64,000 bases of DNA from Sorangium aterium (GCF_028368935.1 NZ_JAQNDK010000002.1:992001-1056000); one strand, 5' to 3'. Shown: positions 35,257-44,047, counted from the stretch's first letter. Numbers and translations are program-made. Notes: generated by a model not told the origin, from the sequence alone.

Positions 35257-35781
35257 TCAGGGGCCTTCGGCCTCGCTCTCGTCTTCCTCGTCCTGTCGCC
35301 CGAAGAACGCCGGGCACTTCTCTTCGGCCGCGGCGCACGCAGCGGGCTTCTGCGCGATGTCAGCGAGCGTCGATTCGCACGTGAGCGCCTTGATGGTGCC
35401 TACCACGGCGGTCATGCAGGCCCTGAGCTCCGCGACCGTGGCGGTGCAGCCGGTGAACTGGGACGCTCCGCACGAATCGAGCTCGCCCGTCAGCTCGGAC
35501 TCCTCCGCAGCGCTGATGCACTCCTGCTTGGTGGTCTCGCACTCGATTCCGAACAACGAGCCAACCACCCCCTCGGCCTCGCACTCGTCCTCCTTCGAGA
35601 TCGTGTTGGTCTGCCCGCGGAGGTCGTCGCACAGGCCGTCGGCCTCCTCGGCCGTCAGCGCGCCGAGCTGCTTGCCTTCGATGTCGCTCCCGCTACCGCC
35701 ATCGCCATCACCCTCATCACCGCCGCAAGCCACGAGCGCGAGACCAGCCATCACAAACCCGAGAATCTTCATCCGTGTCAT
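35257..35781 (-). CDS. Ten-cysteine lipoprotein, paralogue D
   Basis: A 174-residue lipoprotein starting MTRMKILGFVMAGLALVACG (lipobox LVAC), with GGAGAT nine nt before ATG 35781. The mature domain keeps the ten cysteines and the FTGCTATVAELRAC segment, and ends in an acidic tail. It has its own diverged 5' flank (GACGTTCACC in common with paralogues A and C) but no recognisable nuoD remnant beside it. Function unknown. Confidence 0.75.
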   Translation of the reverse strand: MTRMKILGFVMAGLALVACGGDEGDGDGGSGSDIEGKQLGALTAEEADGLCDDLRGQTNTISKEDECEAEGVVGSLFGIECETTKQECISAAEESELTGELDSCGASQFTGCTATVAELRACMTAVVGTIKALTCESTLADIAQKPAACAAAEEKCPAFFGRQDEEDESEAEGP

Positions 35782-36048
35782 GTCGAGATCTCCTTGAACG
35801 AGGACGTTCACCTTGAGCACTTCCGCGCGGCCCTCCAGGCGACGCCACAGCGCCTGAAAGCGCTGGGCGCGGGCGCCTTCCGGGCGACTGCGCTGCTCAG
35901 AACGGTCTACGTTCGACGAGAAGATTCCTTTCCTCCGCGATCGGCGAGCGCAGCTTTTTCACGCAATCGCCGCCCGCGCCGCGGTTCGGGAGTCCCACGT
36001 CCCACCCCGGCGCGCGCGACGCCCGGAGCCCCAAAGAGCGCTCGCCCG

Positions 36049-36921
36049 CTACGGGCTCATGCCGGCGACGTCGATCAGCGCCGCGCGCGTCCGGGTCGGG
36101 GTCGTCCCGCTGAACTGCTTCACGTCGCGCGCGAGGTGCGCCTGGTCGTAGTAGCCGAACCGCTGGGCGAGCTCCGCCCACGTCCCCGTGGCGCCCGTCT
36201 TGAGGTGCCGCACCAGGCGATCGAAGCGCACGAGCCGCGCGAGGAGCTTGGGCGGGATGCCGACGTGCTCGCGGAACAGGCCGATCACGTGCTTCTGGCT
36301 GTAGCCGAGCTCGCGCGCGAGGGCGCGCATGTCGACAGCGCCCCCGCGCTCCTCGATCCGGCGGAACGCCCACGAGACCACGCCGACCTCGATCCGCGCC
36401 TCGTCCACGCGCTCGCCGAGCGCCCGCTCGATCAGATCGAAGCGCGCGTCCCAGGTCGGGAGCTCCTCGAGGCGCTCCGCCAGCCGGGCGTGCTTCCTCG
36501 GGAGCAGATCGCGCGCCGAGATCACGCGCCCGGTCAGCTCCTCCATGGGCACCCCGAAGAAGAGCCGCGCCCCGATGGGGGTGAGGTTCACCTGGAGCCC
36601 GCGCTGGAACCCGTCGTGCTCGGTGATCGTGAAGGTGGCGTCGAGGCCCGCGACGAAGCCGCCGGGGTGCGAGGAATGACGGCGATCGCTCCCCGCGTCG
36701 AACACGCGCAGCGGCGGTCCGAACTCGATGATCACGACGATCTGCGGCGCCGGGAGCTCTCGCCGCCGCAGCGGCCCGGGCGTCTCCTCCGTGTAGCCGC
36801 TGTAGTCGCGGATGTAAGGCCGGAGGTGCGGCGCCGGGGGCCGCGTCGCGATCTCCCAGCGGCCCTCACCGGACTTGCCGCGGGCGATCCGTGCACGAGG
36901 CGCCAGCGATTGCATCGCCAT
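36049..36921 (-). CDS. AraC-family transcriptional regulator
   Basis: A 290-residue regulator. The N-terminal ~165 residues form a sensor domain with LPAPQIVVIIEFGPPLRV and GLQVNLTPIGARLFFGVPME. The C-terminal AraC domain has helix-turn-helix 1 in MRALARELGYSQKHVIGLF and helix-turn-helix 2 in WAELAQRFGYYDQAHLARDV followed by FSGTTPTRTRAAL. ATG 36921 is preferred to a longer start at 37023 whose codons fall in the 67-bp repeat. No target is evident. Confidence 0.85.
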   Translation of the reverse strand: MAMQSLAPRARIARGKSGEGRWEIATRPPAPHLRPYIRDYSGYTEETPGPLRRRELPAPQIVVIIEFGPPLRVFDAGSDRRHSSHPGGFVAGLDATFTITEHDGFQRGLQVNLTPIGARLFFGVPMEELTGRVISARDLLPRKHARLAERLEELPTWDARFDLIERALGERVDEARIEVGVVSWAFRRIEERGGAVDMRALARELGYSQKHVIGLFREHVGIPPKLLARLVRFDRLVRHLKTGATGTWAELAQRFGYYDQAHLARDVKQFSGTTPTRTRAALIDVAGMSP

Positions 36922-36953
36922 CGCGGGAGAAGGGTACACGTCGACGCGGGCGT

Positions 36954-37020
36954 GAGCCAGCCGCGCGCGCGGGGCGGGGCGCGTCGGCGGATCGTCTTGC
37001 AGCACCTCAGCCCGAGGTGG
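36954..37020. repeat. 67-bp direct repeat, left copy, flanking the Rhs module
   Basis: Identical at 64 of 67 positions to 42249-42315. It contains the last ~13 codons of the lipoprotein gene at 42279-43472 (GLRCCKTIR and stop) plus its 3' flank. It lies between the AraC gene and a YjbR fragment, about 5.3 kb from the right copy, in the same orientation. Confidence 0.93.
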
Positions 37021-37084
37021 CATCGTGCTCCTCGGCCTCGGGCAGCGACAGCGCGAGTCTCTGGAAGCCTTTGGCGGAGATCAT
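37021..37084 (-). pseudogene. 5' fragment of a YjbR-family gene joined to the 67-bp repeat
   Basis: The minus strand from ATG 37084 encodes about 21 residues, MISAKGFQRLALSLPEAEEH, clearly the opening of a YjbR gene like the one at 34678-35136. It then runs abruptly into the repeat that carries the end of the lipoprotein gene. It marks a recombination junction. Confidence 0.8.
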
Positions 37085-37465
37085 CGCGGTGCGCCTCGGC
37101 AACGGGACGGGTCGCCGTCGCGAGGGGGCTCAGGCCCGGACCACCTCGAAGATCCGGAAGAAGCTCGGCGTCTAGCGCACGCACGTCACGCCGAGCGCCG
37201 CTGCCTCGAGCAGCGCGCGGCAATCGGCCTCCGTGCGCTCGCGTCCCCCATGTCCACGAGCATGTTGATGTCGCTGAACGTGAGGACCCAGTCGAGGGCG
37301 GCGCTCCTGTGCTGGGCAGGGCGGCGGGGCCGGTGCATCCGCCACGAGCAGGCGGCTTCCGTCCTCAGGAGAATGCATTATTTGTTTTGTTGTCGCGTCG
37401 CTGCGCTGGCCTGATTAGCATGAGTGCGACGATCCGCCTACCACGGATATCCCGGAAACACAGCG
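37085..37465. other. Mosaic of gene remnants upstream of the Rhs gene
   Basis: About 380 bp with no intact gene. A plus-strand frame ends at 37174 with an Arg/Lys-rich tail (TTSKIRKKLGV). A minus-strand stretch at about 37175-37300 reads like the C-terminal part of an enzyme (DWVLTFSDINMLVDM, then TEADCRALLEAAALG after a frame change). GC falls sharply at 37375-37400 (ATTATTTGTTTTGTTGTCG), a plausible promoter area for rhs. Confidence 0.4.
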
Positions 37466-40400
37466 ATGGCACGCACCGCACCCGTCCCCAATATCCCCGC
37501 AATTCCCGGCATGAACCCGGGCGTCTTCATCGCTGGTGGAGGCGGAGGAGGCGGCGGAGGCCGCGGAAAAGGTGGGCGAGGGCGTGGCGGGGAGCGAGGC
37601 GCAGGCGGTAAGAATGGCAAGGGAGATGCCAGCGGTGGTGGCAAGGACGCAAAAGGATGCAGCCCCGGCGCGAACGGCGGATGCACCAACTGCAGCCGAA
37701 GTATCTCCAGAGGAGACCCCGTCGACGTCATTTCGGGAGAGGTCTTCACAAGCCCTGAGACGGACCTCTTCTTGCCGGGGTTCTTCAACCTCGATATCAC
37801 CCGTGCATATTCCTCTGCTCGACGCGACGAGGACGTAGGACTGGGATTCGGCTGGAGACATAGCTTGGCCTGGACGCTGGAAGAGACCCGACGCGGACTC
37901 GTTCTGCGGTCAGGCGACGGCGGCGTGGAGACCCTTCCGGCGCTGGACGGCACCGGCGAGCAGGCGTCTGTCGGGCCTTGGGGGATTCTACGCACTGAGA
38001 TGGGCTATGCGGTACGGCCCGGCAACGAGTTCATCCATCACTTCGCCAAGACAGAGCCGACGTCCGCCGTATACAGGCTGGTCGCGGTCAATTATCGAGC
38101 CCGTGGCTGGCTGCGTCTGAACTATGAGGCCGGGCGCCTGGTATGCGTTATGGACTCGGCAGGGCGCACCATCGTCTTCCACAGCACCCAGGAAGGTCGA
38201 ATCCGCTCGATCGCCGTGCCAGATCCGAACGGGGACTCGCTCATCTTCGCCCGCTTCGAATACAATGCTCATGGCGACCTGATCGAGGCCATTGACGCCG
38301 ATGGTTACTCGACCCGCTACGGGTACGACGAACATCATCGCCTACAGCGCCTCGAATATCCGAGCGGGATCGTTTTTCACTTCGTCTACGACGACGAGGG
38401 TAGCTGCATCGAGACCTGGGGAAACTATCCGGGACACGCCGATGCCGCGCTGGCTTCCGAAGCGCCGCCTGTCCTACGTGACGGGCACCCAGCGAAAGGT
38501 ATCTATCATTGTCGATTTGTATATGATGGCGACTACACCGAGGTTGTCGATTCTGTGCGGCTGCAGCGCTTTTTTCGTGGTCCTGCCGATGAAATCGGCA
38601 AAGCCGTGAACGCTCGAGGCGGAGTTACGGCGCGTGTCTTCGACGAGCGAGAACGCATGATTTCGCTCACCGATCCGACAGGGGCGACGTGGACTTGGAA
38701 ATACGATGAGATGGATGAGATTGGGATGGAAACGAATCCCGACGCCCAAGTCCTCCACGTCCGGCGCGACACGCTAGGCCGAGAAATCGAGATCGTCGAC
38801 CCCGGCGGAGGCAGCACGGCGATTCACCGCGACCGCTTCGGCGAAGTCGTCTTGATGCGCGATCAGGTAAATGGGTTGATTCAGTTCAATCATATTGAAC
38901 GAGGTCTCGCGCGTGAGGTCGTCGATGAACGTGGTGGGCGGCATCTGTTCGAGTACGACTATCACGGTAACTGCACCGCTCGTACGTTTCCGAACGGGGC
39001 GCGTTACCAGTTCATGTACGACTACTGGGGACGCCTGCTTCGGATCGTGAATCCGCTCGGTTACGAAATACATCTGCGCTACACCCGATCGGGGCGGGTG
39101 ACGCACATCGTGGACCAGCTCGGCCGAACCACAAGTTGTCGCTATGACGGGATGGGCAACCTGGTCTCAACCACCGAGCCGAACGGCAGCACAACGACGT
39201 ATGAATACGGTGGGTTGAATTGGCTCACGCGTGTCCTGCATCCCGATGGCTCCGAGCTGCGCGCGTTCTACAACCGCGAGGGATGGCTGCTGTACCATCT
39301 GAACGAGCGAGGCGAGAAATCCGAGCGCTCGTACTTGGCAGACGGGAACCTCTCCTCGGAGCGCCAGTTTCATGGCGCGAGCGTCCGCTACCAACGCGAT
39401 CTGCTCGGGCGCATCACGGGATACGACGAAGGCGACGGTCTGCATGAGCTGAAGCTCAGTCCGGCGGGGCAGATCCTGGAGCACGTCGCACACGACAACT
39501 CCGCGCGGCGCTTCGAGTATGACCCGCGCGGCGAGCTGATGTTCGCGTCCTCCGCGGAGGTCGAGCTCACGTTCGAGCGTGACGCGGCGGGCCGGATTAC
39601 CAAGGAATCCATCACCGTGGAAGGGGCGACCTACGTCGTTCAGAGCTGGCGCAACGAAGCCGGAGATCGTTTAGCGCTTCGGACGTCGCTCGGCCACGAG
39701 TTGCGCGTGAAGCGAGACGCGAACGGTCGCGTCGCAGCGCTGGAGGACCGCGACGGTCGCGTCCTGTCTATCACGCGAAGCCCGCTCGGCTCCGTTCAGC
39801 GCATCGATCTCGCCGCCGGTGGAGCCATTCTCGACGCACGAGACGCCGCCAACCGCCTGCGGCGCCGCCACGTCGAGAGGCTGCAGGACGGTCAACGAAG
39901 CGATGAGCCGGAGTGGATCGGGGTCGGTCGCGCACATATGGTCGATCACCGCTACGAGTACACCGCCGTTGACGAGCTCCGTAGCATGTCCACCGCGGGC
40001 GGCCTGTCCGATGTGTTCGAGTACGACGCCAGAAAGCGACTCGTTTGCAGGCAGCGTGCCGATGGAACGCGGGAAACGTTTCACGTCGATCCGTGCTCTA
40101 ATTACAACGAGATCGGCGCCCGCGGTCTCGAGCGCAGCTACGCGCAGGGCAACGTCCTCACGACGCGCGGGAACACCCAGTACACCTACGACGCGCGGGG
40201 CTACCTTATCAAGAAGACGGTGCGAAGCCCGGCATCTCCGACGCTGGAGACATGGCGCTACAGCTGGAACGCGTATGGTCTTCTGGAGAGCGTCGATCGT
40301 CCCGACGGACTGCGCGTGGAGTTCCTGTACGACGCGTTCGCGCGTCGCGTCGTCAAGCGCACACTAAGGCATGGCCGCGTCACTGCTCGATACCACTATG

Positions 40401-41404
40401 TCTGGGACCTCATGTCATTGATCCACGAGGTGAAGATCAGTGATTCTGGGGTGCCGGAGTCTGTCCGCACATACCTGTTCGAGGACTCCGATGACCCGAT
40501 GCCGCTCGGGCACCGCGACACCGCAGGCGGCGCGTGGGTCTACTATGTAGAGGACGTCATTGGCGCGCCGACGGATCTAATCGATGCGACCGGTCGGCTG
40601 CTGGGGAGGCTCGAGCGCTCCGTCTTCGGGAAGGCGCGGCCTGCTCCCGGCTCGAAGGAGACGACGCAATTTCGTCATCCTGGCCAGTATGATGATGCCG
40701 AGACCGGTCTTCACTACAATCGCTATCGCTACTACGACCCTGAGATTGGCAGGTACATCAGCCCTGACCCCATCGGCTACTTCGGTGGGCTCAACCTGTT
40801 CGCCTACGGCCACAATCCGATCGGCTGGCCTGACCCTCTGGGGCTGGTCATCGCCCAGCTGACGGGTGCGCCGGCGGCGTTCCAGAACTTTGCGGGCAAC
40901 CCGGGCGGATTCCCGTCCGGCGGCGTGACATCGCCGGGGCTGAACGCTCCCCCGGCAGGCCTCAATCCGCGCAACAACGGATGTGGCGAGCAGAAATTCG
41001 CCCAGGAATTGCTTGCGTTCGGAAAGACGCAGCAAGCGCGGGAGCTACCGCGCCGGCAGCGCAAGTACAAGCTCGAAGGCAAGTTCCCGCCGTGCCCCAC
41101 CTGTCATGCGGCGCTGATGCGCGCGGCGGCCGACGCGAACTCGACTGTGGAGTACATGTGGGAGCAGCCAGAGGGGGTGCAAAACAAGGTCACCTACAAG
41201 GGCAACACAAACGGCTCGTGCAAGGTCAAGGGGAAGGGGACGGCGGGCAAGGAGGTCGCTACAGGATACGACCACGACTTGGGTGCTGCTGCCAACCCGA
41301 AGGCCGCGACGACACAGGGATATTATGGTGTCGCATTCAGCAGTAAGTCGGATGCTACCTATGAAAAGCTGCGTCAGCAACAGAAGAACGAGAGAAAGAA
41401 ATGA
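37466..41404 (+). CDS. Rhs-repeat polymorphic toxin with C-terminal deaminase-like domain
   Basis: A 1312-residue toxin. The N-terminus (TAPVPNIPAIPGMNPGVFI, then poly-Gly) resembles PAAR-like tips of myxobacterial Rhs proteins. CSRSISRGDPVDVISGEVF opens the DUF6531 shell entry, followed by about 950 residues of YD repeats. The conserved Rhs end is HYNRYRYYDPEIGRYISPDP to GWPDPLGL at residue ~1127, the autocleavage junction. The 185-residue tip has GCGEQKF and PPCPTCHAAL, which fit the CxE and PCxxC zinc and catalytic motifs of the cytidine-deaminase superfamily. GC is lower than in the flanks. The stop overlaps the LRR gene by 4 nt. The delivery system is not in this window. ATG 37466 was chosen because the tip-like sequence starts there. 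Confidence 0.88.
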   Translation: MARTAPVPNIPAIPGMNPGVFIAGGGGGGGGGRGKGGRGRGGERGAGGKNGKGDASGGGKDAKGCSPGANGGCTNCSRSISRGDPVDVISGEVFTSPETDLFLPGFFNLDITRAYSSARRDEDVGLGFGWRHSLAWTLEETRRGLVLRSGDGGVETLPALDGTGEQASVGPWGILRTEMGYAVRPGNEFIHHFAKTEPTSAVYRLVAVNYRARGWLRLNYEAGRLVCVMDSAGRTIVFHSTQEGRIRSIAVPDPNGDSLIFARFEYNAHGDLIEAIDADGYSTRYGYDEHHRLQRLEYPSGIVFHFVYDDEGSCIETWGNYPGHADAALASEAPPVLRDGHPAKGIYHCRFVYDGDYTEVVDSVRLQRFFRGPADEIGKAVNARGGVTARVFDERERMISLTDPTGATWTWKYDEMDEIGMETNPDAQVLHVRRDTLGREIEIVDPGGGSTAIHRDRFGEVVLMRDQVNGLIQFNHIERGLAREVVDERGGRHLFEYDYHGNCTARTFPNGARYQFMYDYWGRLLRIVNPLGYEIHLRYTRSGRVTHIVDQLGRTTSCRYDGMGNLVSTTEPNGSTTTYEYGGLNWLTRVLHPDGSELRAFYNREGWLLYHLNERGEKSERSYLADGNLSSERQFHGASVRYQRDLLGRITGYDEGDGLHELKLSPAGQILEHVAHDNSARRFEYDPRGELMFASSAEVELTFERDAAGRITKESITVEGATYVVQSWRNEAGDRLALRTSLGHELRVKRDANGRVAALEDRDGRVLSITRSPLGSVQRIDLAAGGAILDARDAANRLRRRHVERLQDGQRSDEPEWIGVGRAHMVDHRYEYTAVDELRSMSTAGGLSDVFEYDARKRLVCRQRADGTRETFHVDPCSNYNEIGARGLERSYAQGNVLTTRGNTQYTYDARGYLIKKTVRSPASPTLETWRYSWNAYGLLESVDRPDGLRVEFLYDAFARRVVKRTLRHGRVTARYHYVWDLMSLIHEVKISDSGVPESVRTYLFEDSDDPMPLGHRDTAGGAWVYYVEDVIGAPTDLIDATGRLLGRLERSVFGKARPAPGSKETTQFRHPGQYDDAETGLHYNRYRYYDPEIGRYISPDPIGYFGGLNLFAYGHNPIGWPDPLGLVIAQLTGAPAAFQNFAGNPGGFPSGGVTSPGLNAPPAGLNPRNNGCGEQKFAQELLAFGKTQQARELPRRQRKYKLEGKFPPCPTCHAALMRAAADANSTVEYMWEQPEGVQNKVTYKGNTNGSCKVKGKGTAGKEVATGYDHDLGAAANPKAATTQGYYGVAFSSKSDATYEKLRQQQKNERKK

Positions 41405-42078
41405 AGAGGGCTGCGAGAAGCGCATCATCCTCCGGTGGTCCCCTGGATCGAGAGGGCGCCGTGAATGACGCGCTCAAGCGGATCTCCGCCGCCGCGGCTC
41501 AAGGGAGCAAGACGCTCAATCTTCGCGGGCTGGGCCTAGACGATCTGCCCGAGGAGATCGGGACCCTCACCACGCTGGAGGAGCTCGACCTGTCCCGCAA
41601 CGCGTTGAGACAGTTAACGCCGTCGCTCGTGGGGCTCGACCAGCTCGCGAAGCTGGATCTGAGCCGGAATCAGCTGAAGTGGTTCCCCTCGGAGCTGTGC
41701 GGCCTGACCAGCCTGCGTAGCTTGAACGCGAGCGACAACGCCATCAAGGACGTTCCGGCCTCGATCTCCACGCTCATCGCGCTCGAGGAGCTCGATATCG
41801 GCTTCAACAAGCTTGAGCGACTGCCTCGGGAGCTCTTCGCCCTCCCGAGGCTGCGCAAGCTGGAGCTGAGCGGCAATCAGCTGAAGCTTTTGCCACGGGA
41901 AGTGGGGCAGATGAAAGAGCTCGTCGAGCTCTGGGTTGTCGACAACCCCTTTTCGGTTCTGCCCAAAGAGATATGGACTCTACCGAAGCTTTCGTGGCTT
42001 CACCTGGATGGTGAGCAGTTCGGGCAGGTCCCGGAAGCCGTGCGCAAGCGAGGAAAGCCGACCCTGCAGGTCGTATAA
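41401..42078 (+). CDS. Leucine-rich-repeat protein in the immunity position
   Basis: A 225-residue protein with no signal peptide. Residues ~30-220 contain about eight 23-residue leucine-rich repeats of the LxxLxxLxLSxNxLxxLPxxI type (LTTLEELDLSRNALRQL, LIALEELDIGFNKLERLP). ATG 41401 overlaps the toxin stop. By analogy with toxin-immunity pairs it is the candidate cognate immunity protein acting in the cytosol. LRR proteins are not a usual class of deaminase antidote, so this is an inference from position. Base composition resembles the Rhs gene rather than its flanks. Confidence 0.8.
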   Translation: MKRAARSASSSGGPLDREGAVNDALKRISAAAAQGSKTLNLRGLGLDDLPEEIGTLTTLEELDLSRNALRQLTPSLVGLDQLAKLDLSRNQLKWFPSELCGLTSLRSLNASDNAIKDVPASISTLIALEELDIGFNKLERLPRELFALPRLRKLELSGNQLKLLPREVGQMKELVELWVVDNPFSVLPKEIWTLPKLSWLHLDGEQFGQVPEAVRKRGKPTLQVV

Positions 42079-42248
42079 CCCTTCGCGGGGCGAGCGGTCC
42101 CGCACCGCGCCGGTAAGGCGTCGGGCGGATGACGCACGGACACTCTGCCGCGCGCCGCGGAGGTCGACGGCCCCGACGATGCCGGGCGCAACCCCGCGGG
42201 TGTGCTCCACCCGCCTGGTGGAAGATCGCGCCGGCGGCACGCTGGCGC

Positions 42249-42315
42249 GAGCCAGCCGCGCGCGCAGGGCGGGGCGCGTCAGCGGATCGTCTTACAGCAC
42301 CTCAGCCCGAGGTGG
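42249..42315. repeat. 67-bp direct repeat, right copy
   Basis: The parental copy: 42279-42315 are the last codons of the lipoprotein gene (minus strand), the rest its 3' flank. Three G/A differences separate it from 36954-37020. The 170 bp between the LRR stop and this repeat hold no recognisable gene. Confidence 0.93.
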
Positions 42316-43472
42316 TAATTCGCGTGCCACGCGTCCTCCATCGGCTCGACGTGCCAGCGCGGGCTGTAGGCGCAGTGATCGGGGTAGGTCTCCCGGCCCT
42401 TCGGCCTCGGGGCGTCGTGCTCGCGGGCGACCTCGACGTAGAACCAGGCGCTCCCCTTGAGCTGGCTGTACAGCTTGCCGTCGTCGCGGTCCCGGCGGGT
42501 CATGATCTCGGCCACGTTGCCGTGCTGATCGAACACCCCGAACCGCGAGCGGCACGCGGGGAAGGACCCCGCAGGCTCGGTGTCGGTCGCGCAGGTCTGG
42601 TAGGCGGAGCGCGCGGTGTCGCCGTCGCACGGCTTGCCGTCGATGTCGCGGTGCGGCGTCTGCGTGTGGCAGATGGCGAGATCGAGCTCGTCGCCGTAAG
42701 CGTACGTCCTCGGCTTGCCGCCCTCTGGATCGCCGCGACACGCGAGGCTCCACTCGTCCTCTGTGCAGAGGCGCTTGCCCTGCAGGCTGCACACGGTCGC
42801 CGCCTGCGTCGGGCTCGCCCACACCATCGGCAGCTCGCACGGCTTGTTGGGGAACTCGAAGATGTCGATGCAGAACTCGGCCGACGCCGGCTTCCCGCGC
42901 CGGTACACGGGCACCATGTTCTCCTGGCCGCCGCAGCGGGCGCGCTGCTCCTCCGTCTGGAGGACGACGCCCCGGAGGCCCTCCAGGCACTGCTCCTTCG
43001 ATCGCGTGTGCCGCGCGAGCTCCTTGTTGCCCTGGTTGAGCCGGGCAGGCGAGCCGCCGCCGAAGTTCTTCTCCAGGAAGAGCTCGGGGTTCTTGAACTT
43101 CCGCTCTCGCTCCGAGAACTCCTTCAGCGAGAAGAGCCGCACCAGATCCTCGCGCGCCTCGTAGTGGATCGCCATCGGATCGCCGACCGCCCCGGGCGCG
43201 CCAGCGTCGCCGCCGGCCGCATCGGGCGCGCCGGCCTCGCCGGAGGCCCGAGGGGCAGGCGCCTCCGGGGCGGAGGCCGCCGGGCCTGAAGGCGGCGCGC
43301 CGGCGTCGCGGCCGCGATCGGCGTCGCCGCGGGAGCAGGCGGGCGCGGCGGCGGCGAGCGCCGCCAGCACAAGGTGCAAGGGACGGGAGGGAGGGGGCAC
43401 GTGGAGCGAGCGGGGCACGTGGAGCGAGCGGGGCACGTGGAGCGAGCGGGGCACGTGGAGCGAGCGGGGCAC
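42279..43472 (-). CDS. Lipoprotein with formylglycine-generating-enzyme (SUMF1) fold
   Basis: A 397-residue protein. After the repeat-encoded N-terminus, HLVLAALAAAAPAC gives a lipoprotein signal. An Ala/Gly/Pro-rich linker extends to about residue 95. The C-terminal domain is an FGE-sulfatase fold: FCIDIFEFPNKPCELPMVWA, AATVCSLQGKRLCTEDEWSLAC, RFGVFDQHGNVAEIMTR and the end YHLGLRCCKTIR. Many such secreted proteins lack formylglycine chemistry, and the paired catalytic Cys of true FGE is not evident. It starts 12 nt after tlpA. Several in-frame GTG codons within an 18-bp tandem repeat make the start uncertain; GTG 43400 would give a more normal signal peptide. Confidence 0.78.
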   Translation of the reverse strand: MPRSLHVPRSLHVPRSLHVPRSLHVPPPSRPLHLVLAALAAAAPACSRGDADRGRDAGAPPSGPAASAPEAPAPRASGEAGAPDAAGGDAGAPGAVGDPMAIHYEAREDLVRLFSLKEFSERERKFKNPELFLEKNFGGGSPARLNQGNKELARHTRSKEQCLEGLRGVVLQTEEQRARCGGQENMVPVYRRGKPASAEFCIDIFEFPNKPCELPMVWASPTQAATVCSLQGKRLCTEDEWSLACRGDPEGGKPRTYAYGDELDLAICHTQTPHRDIDGKPCDGDTARSAYQTCATDTEPAGSFPACRSRFGVFDQHGNVAEIMTRRDRDDGKLYSQLKGSAWFYVEVAREHDAPRPKGRETYPDHCAYSPRWHVEPMEDAWHANYHLGLRCCKTIR

Positions 43473-43475
43473 GTC
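43398..43475. repeat. 18-bp tandem repeat covering the lipoprotein start
   Basis: Four perfect copies of CACGTGGAGCGAGCGGGG (43398-43469) plus a partial fifth. On the minus strand each encodes Val-Pro-Arg-Ser-Leu-His and contributes one in-frame GTG, so copy number changes the N-terminus without breaking the frame. Confidence 0.92.
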
Positions 43476-43483
43476 GAGCTAGA

Positions 43484-44047
43484 TCAGAGGGCGGCCGCGA
43501 TGATCTCGGAGAGGCTCGCCTCGTCGACGACGCCCGTCAGGTAGGCCGCGACCTTCCCCTGCCGGTCGATCACCACGAGGCTCGGCAGCTTGTCCACCCC
43601 GTAACGAGCCGAGGCCTCCTTCGCGTCGTCGATGAGGATCGGATACGAGAGGCCCTTCTTGACGGCGTACTGGCTGGCCACCTGGGGCGGGTCGTCCACG
43701 TTGATGCCGAGCACCACGAGCCCCTTCTTCTCGTAGCGGCGCGCGATCCGGTCGAGGATCGGCGCCTGGACCGCGCAGGGACCGCACCACGTGGCCCAGA
43801 AGTCCAGGATCACCGGCTGGCCCTTCAGCTCGGCGATCTGCATGCGCGCGCCGGGCTCGCCGTTGGCCGCGACCGGCAGCGTCACGTCGGGGGCCTCCGC
43901 GCCGACCATGCCCCCGACCCCGGGGGCGAGGCGCGGCAGGATCACAAGTCCGAAGAGCGCGCTCAGGGCGATGAGCAACGCGACTGCAGGATAGAGAATC
44001 TTGCCGGAATTGGGCTGGGGTTCGGCCATACGGGCCCTGGGCTTCAT
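43484..44047 (-). CDS. TlpA-family thioredoxin-like protein, membrane anchored
   Basis: A 187-residue redox protein. One transmembrane anchor (ILYPAVALLIALSALFGLVI, residues ~16-36) is followed by a periplasmic thioredoxin fold with DFWATWCGPCAVQAP, so the active site is CGPC. GINVDDPPQVASQYAVKKG and DKLPSLVVIDRQGKV (cis-Pro loop) complete the fold. Such proteins reduce disulfides in cytochrome c maturation or other envelope proteins. It is followed by the SUMF1-like lipoprotein, whose fold is Cys-rich, which may be functionally linked. An ATG six codons downstream is an alternative start. Confidence 0.9.
   Translation of the reverse strand: MKPRARMAEPQPNSGKILYPAVALLIALSALFGLVILPRLAPGVGGMVGAEAPDVTLPVAANGEPGARMQIAELKGQPVILDFWATWCGPCAVQAPILDRIARRYEKKGLVVLGINVDDPPQVASQYAVKKGLSYPILIDDAKEASARYGVDKLPSLVVIDRQGKVAAYLTGVVDEASLSEIIAAAL

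Noticed and set aside
40980..41402. Toxin tip as an SCP1.201/DddA-type deaminase specifically
   Set aside because: The zinc pattern is CxE...PCxxC rather than HxE, so only superfamily level is supported.
42279..43472. A genuine formylglycine-generating enzyme
   Set aside because: The fold signature is present, but the catalytic cysteine arrangement of FGE is not evident and no sulfatase gene is nearby; called SUMF1-fold only.
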